From: a virus
IMG/VR virus record: IMGVR_UViG_3300009370_000145
Span: 1-27,130 of that record
Reading direction: 5' to 3' (one strand)
Length of the DNA: 27,130 nt
How positions within the stretch are numbered: position 1 is the first letter of the stretch; each line of letters begins with the position of its first letter. Below the pieces are notes generated by a model that searched no databases, had not been told where the DNA came from, and worked only from the letters and a program-made list of their open reading frames with translations. Below are positions 21,993 through 26,760 of the stretch, one piece after another. Both the position numbers and the translations under genes were made by a program.

Positions 21993-22017
21993 CCATTAAA
22001 CCTGGAGGTTTAACATG
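21975..22017 (+). repeat. Direct repeat A, copy 2
   Basis: A 43-nt second copy of the repeat at 21729. It spans the last codons of the 74-aa gene, its stop and the next start. Confidence 0.9.
21996..22013 (+). promoter_or_regulatory. Palindromic Shine-Dalgarno, copy 3
   Basis: TTAAACC-TGGA-GGTTTAA, one base before the ATG of the 127-aa gene. It is identical to the copy at 19755. Confidence 0.85.
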
Positions 22018-22398
22018 TCAAAAGTATACCACGTAAAATCTGAGAAGTTCGGGGGCAGGGTAAACACACCGGCATACCCCGAGTACACGCTTAATTTTCC
22101 CGATGACTATGACCTGGTTGCCCACGTTCACAGCCACGAACTGCGTCAAGTGTACGAGTACACCAACAGCATTGACAAAAGCTGGACGGAGAATCGCGGC
22201 AAGTTGCTACCACTTGGGTCCACTTCTCACAGATCCACCTCCGTAGGAGATGTGATTGTCACCAGGGAGGGAGTCTTTGAGGTCGCCCCGGTGGGGTTCA
22301 GGAACCTTCACGGTGAAGGCCAGCCTTTTGAAGCGCCGCCAGTGCCCGGAGAGGTTGTACGATATATAAACGACCGGCTTTTTGAGGAGATCGGCTAA
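22015..22398 (+). CDS. Conserved small phage/plasmid-type protein
   Basis: 127 aa. The segment VYEYTNSIDKSWTENRGKLL followed by HRSTSVGDVIVTREGVFEVA is a recognisable conserved core (TNSID-x-SW then RSTSVGDV) of small proteins found on phages and plasmids; no function is established for it. The palindromic Shine-Dalgarno precedes the ATG. A 7-bp hairpin (22305-22319) lies within. Confidence 0.78.
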   Translation: MSKVYHVKSEKFGGRVNTPAYPEYTLNFPDDYDLVAHVHSHELRQVYEYTNSIDKSWTENRGKLLPLGSTSHRSTSVGDVIVTREGVFEVAPVGFRNLHGEGQPFEAPPVPGEVVRYINDRLFEEIG

Positions 22399-22404
22399 CC
22401 GACA

Positions 22405-22455
22405 GTTCTCTCCCTCACTCTCTGAACATAGTGAAGAGAGTGAGGGAGAGAGAAC
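22405..22455 (+). repeat. Cassette hairpin 6
   Basis: The GTTCTCTCCCTCACTCTCT 5' arm pairs with a purine 3' arm with a 2-nt AG bulge; the loop begins GAACATA. It is followed by AACAACCACAACC. Confidence 0.9.
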
Positions 22456-22465
22456 AACCACAACC
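22438..22465 (+). repeat. Direct repeat B, copy 1
   Basis: 28 nt: the end of the purine arm of hairpin 6 plus the CAACCACAACC leader. It is identical to 22711-22738. Confidence 0.9.
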
Positions 22466-22485
22466 TTAAACCTGGAGAACGAAAC

Positions 22486-22510
22486 GTGGATCGCCACACT
22501 CTCACACTGA
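22486..22510 (+). repeat. Direct repeat C, copy 1
   Basis: 25 nt encoding VDRHTLTL, starting exactly at the GTG start. It is identical to 23082-23106 inside the 63-aa gene. Confidence 0.9.
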
Positions 22511-22716
22511 ACAAAAAAGAGGCTCTTGATCTTCTCGCTACCTTGCGGGACTGGAGAACAAGCCTTCTTGACCCCAACAACCCCAATGATACGACGAAAG
22601 GATTTCTCGTGGACCCGGACGACAAGAAAGACGGCCTCACAGTAGAGCGATTCAACGCTATTGCTCAAAGGCTGGAGCAGTTCACGGCGAAGCCCCTTCC
22701 CCGCTTCACGGAGTGA
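22486..22716 (+). CDS. Small protein with GTG start, flanked by direct repeats
   Basis: 76 aa starting with GTG: VDRHTLTLNKKEALDLLATL, then a variable middle with several Asp/Pro, ending PLPRFTE. The Shine-Dalgarno is CTGGAGAACG. Its stop TGA sits inside the second copy of the 28-nt repeat (22711-22738). The gene thus ends within a copy of the preceding hairpin's 3' arm. Its first 25 bases are repeated inside the gene at 22977. Function unknown. Confidence 0.72.
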   Translation: MDRHTLTLNKKEALDLLATLRDWRTSLLDPNNPNDTTKGFLVDPDDKKDGLTVERFNAIAQRLEQFTAKPLPRFTE

Positions 22717-22738
22717 GGGAGAGAGAACAACCACAACC
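22711..22738 (+). repeat. Direct repeat B, copy 2
   Basis: 28 nt identical to 22438-22465, here without the matching 5' arm, so only half of the hairpin remains. It contains the stop of the 76-aa gene. Confidence 0.9.
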
Positions 22739-22752
22739 ACAGGAGGCACGAC

Positions 22753-22980
22753 ATGACGAAAGACCTGGCGAAGCGGATCAAGGAAGCGGAAGCAGCCTTC
22801 AAGAAGGCTGATGGAGAGTGGGGCATCCTGCACATGACCGTCGATCACTCGACAGCAAGCGGGAAGGCTGCAATCGGAGCGGCACTAGCCAAGTATGAGC
22901 AGGCAGAAGCGGATCTCGATGCAGCGTATGACGAAGCCGGACTCGATATCACAGCCGGAGAACAGGAGGATGACGAATGA
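22753..22980 (+). CDS. Small helical protein
   Basis: 75 aa, Ala/Glu/Lys/Asp-rich (MTKDLAKRIKEAEAAFKKAD), acidic at the C-terminus (GEQEDDE). AGGAGGCACGAC precedes the ATG. It overlaps the next gene by 4 bases. An 8-bp perfect hairpin (22793-22810) lies within. Function unknown. Confidence 0.78.
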   Translation: MTKDLAKRIKEAEAAFKKADGEWGILHMTVDHSTASGKAAIGAALAKYEQAEADLDAAYDEAGLDITAGEQEDDE

Positions 22981-23168
22981 CATGGCAGGAATATCAGACG
23001 GGAATGTGGGAGTCAGGCGATGAGCGTTGGCGCATTGTGCAGACTCGCTTCTGCTTTCCCGCTTTCGATGTACATGAGAAGGTGGATCGCCACACTCTCA
23101 CACTGAGGCAGAAGAACCTGGCATCTTTAGATGCCGCAATCGAATGGATAGGAGGCAAGGATGACTAA
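22977..23168 (+). CDS. Small protein sharing VDRHTLTL with gene 22486
   Basis: 63 aa: MTWQEYQTGMWESGDERWRI, then FDVHEKVDRHTLTLRQKNLA and a short helical end. The peptide VDRHTLTL matches the start of the protein at 22486 and is encoded by an identical 25-nt sequence. The start overlaps the upstream stop (ATGA). Function unknown. Confidence 0.72.
   Translation: MTWQEYQTGMWESGDERWRIVQTRFCFPAFDVHEKVDRHTLTLRQKNLASLDAAIEWIGGKDD
23082..23106 (+). repeat. Direct repeat C, copy 2
   Basis: 25 nt identical to 22486-22510, internal to the 63-aa gene. Confidence 0.9.
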
Positions 23169-23418
23169 GCGTACTGACGACCTTTTGCAGACGGGTATGA
23201 ATTTTCTCAAGGGTGCGATGTGGTACGAGTTCAACACACCACACCAGGAGATCGTGGAGGTGATCTTCGGAGAAGGACACCATGACAACTACTACGAGGA
23301 GAAGCTGGAGAAGATCCACAAGCGAGGTCTCCTCTTCCTTTACGGAGAGGTCGACGGGGCTGGCCGCAAGCGGCTGGTGGAAGCGATCTTCGACAGGTAC
23401 GGCAAGGACTTCGACTGA
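23161..23418 (+). CDS. Small hypothetical protein of the array
   Basis: 85 aa, MTKRTDDLLQTGMNFLKGAM then FGEGHHDNYYEEKLEKIHKR, ending acidic. It starts 8 bp before the end of the previous gene; GGAGGCAAGG precedes the ATG. No recognised family; helical overall with a His/Asp-rich middle. Confidence 0.75.
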   Translation: MTKRTDDLLQTGMNFLKGAMWYEFNTPHQEIVEVIFGEGHHDNYYEEKLEKIHKRGLLFLYGEVDGAGRKRLVEAIFDRYGKDFD

Positions 23419-23423
23419 TTACT

Positions 23424-23466
23424 ATATCTCTCTCCTCCCCCTTTAGGGTGAGGAGAAGAGAGATAT
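23424..23466 (+). repeat. Cassette hairpin 7
   Basis: The arms ATATCTCTC and GAGAGATAT (9 bp), with a CCTC/GAGG inner stem separated by an internal loop. It is followed by ACACCACAACCC and ATGGAGG before the next gene. Confidence 0.82.
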
Positions 23467-23493
23467 AACACCACAACCCAATGGAGGTACGGC

Positions 23494-23694
23494 ATGACCA
23501 CATACTACATAGTGCGGAGTTATTTCGAGGACGGAGTGCGGAACAAGCGGATCAAGGAGGGCCTGACGCGAGAAGAAGCGCAGGAACACTGTAGCGATCC
23601 CGAAACAAGCTCAAGCACCTGCACTGAGGACGCAGGCATTGAGCATACGGAGAAATATGGACCCTGGTTTGATGGATTTGAAAGCGAGGAATAA
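23494..23694 (+). CDS. Small conserved-type phage protein
   Basis: 66 aa: MTTYYIVRSYFEDGVRNKRI, then LTREEAQEHCSDPETSSSTC and a PWFDGFESEE end. The EEAQEHCSDPETSS segment followed by GPWFDG is typical of a small family common in actinobacteriophages and other phages, of unknown role. TGGAGG is upstream. Two nucleotides separate it from the start of the next gene's ATG. Confidence 0.8.
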   Translation: MTTYYIVRSYFEDGVRNKRIKEGLTREEAQEHCSDPETSSSTCTEDAGIEHTEKYGPWFDGFESEE

Positions 23695-23695
23695 C

Positions 23696-24013
23696 ATGAC
23701 TGACGACAAGAAAGTACCCGAATGGGTTGGAACAGTAAGCCATGCGACTATGAGGTGGGAGGATCTGATCCCTGCGTTCACGGATTTCCTGCGGGAAATC
23801 GGGCAGGGAAATGTGTTCAGCAAGGAGGAATGTCCGAACCACCAGCAGGCAGAGCGCAGCGTGGGGACTGTCTATGCGGATCTCGATGAGATCCTGAACG
23901 ACCTGTTCGATGCGATTGACGACTATGTACCCGAAGGCTATTACTTCGGCGCTCACCCTGGCGATGGATCTGACTACGGCATCTGGCCTGTAGAGGAGGA
24001 GGAGGACGAATGA
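23696..24013 (+). CDS. Acidic conserved-type protein
   Basis: 105 aa, MTDDKKVPEWVGTVSHATMR to YVPEGYYFGAHPGDGSDYGI and WPVEEEEDE. The FGAHPGDGSDYGxW segment near the acidic C-terminus recalls other phage and prophage proteins of unknown function. GAGGA precedes the ATG. Its stop overlaps the next ATG (ATGA), coupling it to the lysozyme gene. A 7-bp hairpin (23783-23800) lies inside. Confidence 0.77.
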   Translation: MTDDKKVPEWVGTVSHATMRWEDLIPAFTDFLREIGQGNVFSKEECPNHQQAERSVGTVYADLDEILNDLFDAIDDYVPEGYYFGAHPGDGSDYGIWPVEEEEDE

Positions 24014-24477
24014 AAATTATAGTAACGATCTGGTGGATTCTATTCTTTATCCTGATCCTTGGCCCCTTTGCGTATCACCTGTTCGGTGCGCCACCGGCTT
24101 ACACCTGGCGGCAGACGCTCGACGCGATCCGGCAGGTAGAGACCGGCGGCTGCGAGAACGAGGGACGAGGTGCGAAGGGCGACAAGGGCAAAGCCCTTGG
24201 TCCCTACCAGATATGGAATATCTACTGGCAGGATGCGGCAGTTCCCGGCAGGGAATACCGTGAGGTGCTGCACGATAAGAAGCTCTCTGAGCTTGTTGTC
24301 GAGAGATACATGCAAAGGTATGCAAGGGAGTCCTTGCGGCGCTTACAGCGTGGCACAGGGACTCTGAAGGACGTTGAGGTGGTAGCCAGGATACATAATG
24401 GTGGCCCGAAGGGAAACCAGCGTAAATCTACGCTTGGCTACTGGAACAAGGTACGGAAGGAGGTACGGAATGACTGA
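24010..24477 (+). CDS. Membrane-anchored i-type (destabilase-like) lysozyme
   Basis: 155 aa. Residues 3-24 (IIVTIWWILFFILILGPFAY) form an N-terminal signal or anchor helix. The mature part matches the invertebrate-type lysozyme/destabilase family: a catalytic-type Glu44 in VETGG, D58 in KGDKG, GPYQI at 64-68, ARIHNGGPKG at 126-135 and YWNKV at 144-148. In i-type lysozymes the Glu and a following Asp are the catalytic pair, so cleavage of peptidoglycan glycan chains is likely; the anchor fits a SAR-type or inner-membrane endolysin. The pattern of paired Cys seen in animal i-lysozymes is absent. It is coupled to the upstream gene by ATGA and overlaps the next gene by 8 bp. Confidence 0.8.
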   Translation: MKIIVTIWWILFFILILGPFAYHLFGAPPAYTWRQTLDAIRQVETGGCENEGRGAKGDKGKALGPYQIWNIYWQDAAVPGREYREVLHDKKLSELVVERYMQRYARESLRRLQRGTGTLKDVEVVARIHNGGPKGNQRKSTLGYWNKVRKEVRND

Positions 24478-24682
24478 CGATTATAGCCCGTTCGAGAACT
24501 GGACACCTGAAAAGGGGGATCAAATCATGGCTCTTGTCGAGAGCATTTGCGAGGACGAGGTGGATGCAGCCGCCCACCTGGCCTCCTGCCTGTTGGCGCT
24601 GATCCCTGATGGGGATAGTGCAATCAGCTTAGTCCGGTATCTCTACACCCAATTCGCCCTCTACGAGGCGGAGAGCAACTAA
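24470..24682 (+). CDS. Small protein downstream of the lysozyme
   Basis: 70 aa: MTDDYSPFENWTPEKGDQIM, then LVESICEDEVDAAAHLASCL, helical. The ATG at 24470 follows AAGGAGGTACGG, which is encoded by the last codons of the lysozyme gene, so the two are coupled. A longer frame upstream overlaps the lysozyme and lacks a Shine-Dalgarno. It could be a lysis partner, but it has no transmembrane helix. Confidence 0.72.
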   Translation: MTDDYSPFENWTPEKGDQIMALVESICEDEVDAAAHLASCLLALIPDGDSAISLVRYLYTQFALYEAESN

Positions 24683-24684
24683 CA

Positions 24685-24735
24685 GTTCTCTCCCTTTCTT
24701 CCGTAACAAAGTGAAGGAAGAAAGGGAGAGAGAAC
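24685..24735 (+). repeat. Cassette hairpin 8
   Basis: The GTTCTCTCCCTTTCTTCC 5' arm pairs with a purine 3' arm with the same 2-nt AG bulge as hairpin 6. It is followed by AACAACCACAACC and AAGGAGG. Confidence 0.9.
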
Positions 24736-24758
24736 AACCACAACCAAGGAGGTACGAC

Positions 24759-25010
24759 ATGACTGATACGGAACTGCGCGAGGCACTTGTTGATCTCGCA
24801 GCGTTTATTCTCTACGCCCTGGAGAACGGAAAGAACGACAACTTCAGGGTGTCTATGGACGAGCGAGACATATTCGCCACGGTGGGGCATGACGTAAACG
24901 GCCTGATCCGCAGGCTGCAACCAGTGAACCCTGACGAGTTCTTCGTACCCCGCAGCGCGGGGTACGGTAAGGAATTTAAACCTGGGGCTAAGGAAGCTCC
25001 ACCATTTTAA
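24759..25010 (+). CDS. Small hypothetical protein
   Basis: 83 aa: MTDTELREALVDLAAFILYA, a hydrophobic helix, then MDERDIFATVGHDVNGLIRR. AAGGAGGTACGAC precedes the ATG. It contains a perfect 10-bp hairpin (24944-24966) near its 3' end. Family not recognised. Confidence 0.75.
   Translation: MTDTELREALVDLAAFILYALENGKNDNFRVSMDERDIFATVGHDVNGLIRRLQPVNPDEFFVPRSAGYGKEFKPGAKEAPPF
24944..24966 (+). repeat. Perfect intragenic hairpin, 10-bp stem
   Basis: CGTACCCCGC-AGC-GCGGGGTACG near the 3' end of the 83-aa gene. Confidence 0.9.
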
Positions 25011-25021
25011 GGAGGTAACTG

Positions 25022-25210
25022 ATGGCTGAACTGAAGACGTATACGGTTGAACTGGAGACAGTCACGACCATGCAGTATGAATTTGAGATCGAGGCCAAGA
25101 CCGCCAAGGAGGCTGAACGCATGGCGGAAGACCGTGAGCGTGGCCCCTGGGACGGGGATGTGCAGGACCAAACCATTGAAGTTCTCGATTGCTATGAATC
25201 TGACGATTAG
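25022..25210 (+). CDS. Small beta-hairpin protein, DpnD/PcfM-like
   Basis: 62 aa: MAELKTYTVELETVTTMQYE then a Lys/Glu-rich helix (KTAKEAERMAEDRERGPWDG) and a closing strand (DQTIEVLDCYESDD). The strand-helix-strand layout loosely matches DpnD/PcfM-like small domains; function unknown. AAGGAGGTAACTG precedes the ATG. Confidence 0.7.
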   Translation: MAELKTYTVELETVTTMQYEFEIEAKTAKEAERMAEDRERGPWDGDVQDQTIEVLDCYESDD

Positions 25211-25219
25211 AATGTCTGC

Positions 25220-25606
25220 ATGGACTTCGCGGACATTAACCCACTGACTACACGCAGCGTTGCGAAAGCGTGCGATGGCGACAGCATAATGCCTCCCGCA
25301 TGGTTACAGGACTATGGTGTGCCGGAGCCGCTGGCGGAACTTTGCGTAAAAGAGTACAGATCCAACTATGACAACTACGCTATGACCATCTTCGATGAAG
25401 ATGGAACACCTGTAGATGTCTTTGATGGGGTATGGACTCTTGATTTACTGTTCAAGATTGCGGAGGATCTTGGTGCCTGGGAAAGCGTGAACTCCGCATT
25501 GTCCCTGACGGAACGATGCGGACAGGCAAGAGTCCTGAAGCATGGGATCATGCGTAACTTGAATGACATTTTTTTATTTGAAGGAGGCACTGATGAACGA
25601 CACTGA
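25220..25606 (+). CDS. Hypothetical protein of the array without clear RBS
   Basis: 128 aa, MDFADINPLTTRSVAKACDG to FEGGTDERH. The start is the ATG 10 nt after the previous stop; no Shine-Dalgarno precedes it, so translation probably depends on coupling. It overlaps the 38-aa gene at its end. Globular, no recognised family. Confidence 0.66.
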   Translation: MDFADINPLTTRSVAKACDGDSIMPPAWLQDYGVPEPLAELCVKEYRSNYDNYAMTIFDEDGTPVDVFDGVWTLDLLFKIAEDLGAWESVNSALSLTERCGQARVLKHGIMRNLNDIFLFEGGTDERH

Positions 25607-25709
25607 AATGAAGAGAGTTGTGACGCTTATCAAACATAGACTTCTTGACGAGGCAATTGCCCTGCTCGAAGAGAAGATTTCAATAATCGAATGGGCGCAA
25701 GGACGCTAA
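25593..25709 (+). CDS. Tiny helical protein (38 aa)
   Basis: 38 aa: MNDTEMKRVVTLIKHRLLDE then AIALLEEKISIIEWAQGR. AAGGAGGCACTG precedes the ATG at 25593. It is helical with an amphipathic pattern. It overlaps the end of the preceding gene by 14 bp. Function unknown. Confidence 0.68.
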   Translation: MNDTEMKRVVTLIKHRLLDEAIALLEEKISIIEWAQGR

Positions 25710-25721
25710 GAAGGAGGCTAA

Positions 25722-26129
25722 ATGCGAATCATTTACCGAAAGCGTTGGGGGTTCTCCCTTATCTCGTATCCAGTTGAAGGCTCGACCCCAGGCTCTATGC
25801 AGGGATACCGCGCTGGTATCTTTGACGACAGCGACCTATGGTGGTACGCCGAAGAGACTTACGACACGCCTGAGAAAACCAAGTCGGACGCTTATCGCGG
25901 CTGGCTGGAGATCCTGAGCGAGTTCGAGAACCACCAGCCACATTTCCCTGACGGGAGCAACCCGTCGAAGGCAGACCTTGCGACTGAGCGTGAGGTCGCG
26001 GAACGTATGATTGAAACCCAGGAGGTTTTCAAACTTGAATCCACGGCAGAAGAAGATTCAAAGCTATTACAAGCGGAGAGCGAGGGCGATGGTAGCGTGC
26101 GAAAAGCTCTTAAAGGAGCAAATAAGTGA
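25722..26129 (+). CDS. Hypothetical protein with acidic C-terminus
   Basis: 135 aa: MRIIYRKRWGFSLISYPVEG then YRAGIFDDSDLWWYAEETYD and a helix. The C-terminal 40 residues are Glu/Ser/Lys-rich. AAGGAGGCTAA precedes the ATG. Its last 95 bp overlap the TTG-started gene in another frame. Family not recognised. Confidence 0.72.
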   Translation: MRIIYRKRWGFSLISYPVEGSTPGSMQGYRAGIFDDSDLWWYAEETYDTPEKTKSDAYRGWLEILSEFENHQPHFPDGSNPSKADLATEREVAERMIETQEVFKLESTAEEDSKLLQAESEGDGSVRKALKGANK

Positions 26130-26295
26130 GGTCATTACCCACCTGGGCTACGAGAGTCCGGGCCTTGATCTTCCGCCTGAGCAGATAGACGAACTGGTGT
26201 GGCGCTTGGCGGCGTATATCTCCAAGAACGAGCCTATCCAGGACGCTATGTATATTTCGGCAAGCGAACGCTATGCTGAAAATTGTTTTGACTAA
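26035..26295 (+). CDS. Helical protein, likely TTG start
   Basis: 86 aa if it begins at the TTG at 26035, which has GGAGGTTTTC nine bases upstream; a later ATG at 26089 lacks a good site. It begins with a basic helix (NPRQKKIQSYYKRRARAMVA) and continues EQISEVITHLGYESPGLDLP. It overlaps the previous gene's last 95 bp in another frame. Function unknown. Confidence 0.6.
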   Translation: MNPRQKKIQSYYKRRARAMVACEKLLKEQISEVITHLGYESPGLDLPPEQIDELVWRLAAYISKNEPIQDAMYISASERYAENCFD

Positions 26296-26300
26296 TCCAT

Positions 26301-26331
26301 TACTGGCCCCATCCTACGGGTGGGGCCAGTA
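26301..26331 (+). repeat. Strong hairpin before the tandem genes
   Basis: TACTGGCCCCA and TGGGGCCAGTA form a perfect 11-bp stem with a 9-nt loop. There is no U-tract. It sits between the stop of the 86-aa gene and the GGAGG of the next gene. Confidence 0.88.
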
Positions 26332-26346
26332 TCTATTGGAGGTTAC

Positions 26347-26371
26347 ATGGAAATCATTATCTACACAGACA
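26347..26371 (+). repeat. Direct repeat D, copy 1
   Basis: 25 nt at the start of the first tandem paralog, identical to 26736-26760 at the start of the second, encoding MEIIIYTD. Confidence 0.9.
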
Positions 26372-26736
26372 GCCTACAGGCTTGCCTGTATGTCCAGGTG
26401 TTTATGCGTTACCCCGAAGGGGTAACGGCTCCAGGGGCGTGGTCGCGGGAGCAGTTAGAAGAGAAGTATCCGGCGGTGCTGCTTGCCAGCGGGGGGCAGC
26501 ATCTATTCGACAGCGAGATGCTTGTTCGTGAGGTGAAGCATCACGACCCATTGGGGTTCAGGGATGAGTTGCTTGCGAGGGACCCTCGCCCAAGAAATCT
26601 AAAGGTTGCTATCGGCCTTAGTCGATATGACCTAGACTTCCTTCTGTATAGATATTTAGCAGGTGGGGCGGCTTCGGTAATGGGAAAAGACGTTCCCGGC
26701 AAAACGTGGGAAAAGAATCAGGGCGAGGACGCGTAA
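26347..26736 (+). CDS. Tandem paralog, copy 1
   Basis: 129 aa: MEIIIYTDSLQACLYVQVFM, then PEGVTAPGAWSREQLEEKYP, then VAIGLSRYDLDFLLYRYLAG. It is paralogous to the following gene: shared PEGVT, GAW, LLAS and the L-S-R-x-D/H-x-x-x-L-L-Y pattern. TTGGAGG is 5 nt before the ATG. Its TAA shares a base with the next ATG (TAATG). No known function. A 9-bp hairpin (26407-26427) lies inside. Confidence 0.82.
   Translation: MEIIIYTDSLQACLYVQVFMRYPEGVTAPGAWSREQLEEKYPAVLLASGGQHLFDSEMLVREVKHHDPLGFRDELLARDPRPRNLKVAIGLSRYDLDFLLYRYLAGGAASVMGKDVPGKTWEKNQGEDA
26407..26427 (+). repeat. Perfect intragenic hairpin, 9-bp stem
   Basis: CGTTACCCC-GAA-GGGGTAACG inside tandem paralog 1. Confidence 0.9.
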
Positions 26737-26760
26737 TGGAAATCATTATCTACACAGACA
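26736..26760 (+). repeat. Direct repeat D, copy 2
   Basis: Start of the second tandem paralog; identical to 26347-26371. Confidence 0.9.

Noticed and set aside
18606-24735. CRISPR array
   Set aside because: The repeated elements are spaced irregularly, sit only between genes, differ in arm sequence and enclose coding genes rather than spacers.
18606-24735. Cassette hairpins as intrinsic terminators
   Set aside because: No U-tract follows them directly; a T5 run some 11 nt downstream of hairpins 1 and 2 is too far. The two real terminators at 18283-18377 look quite different.
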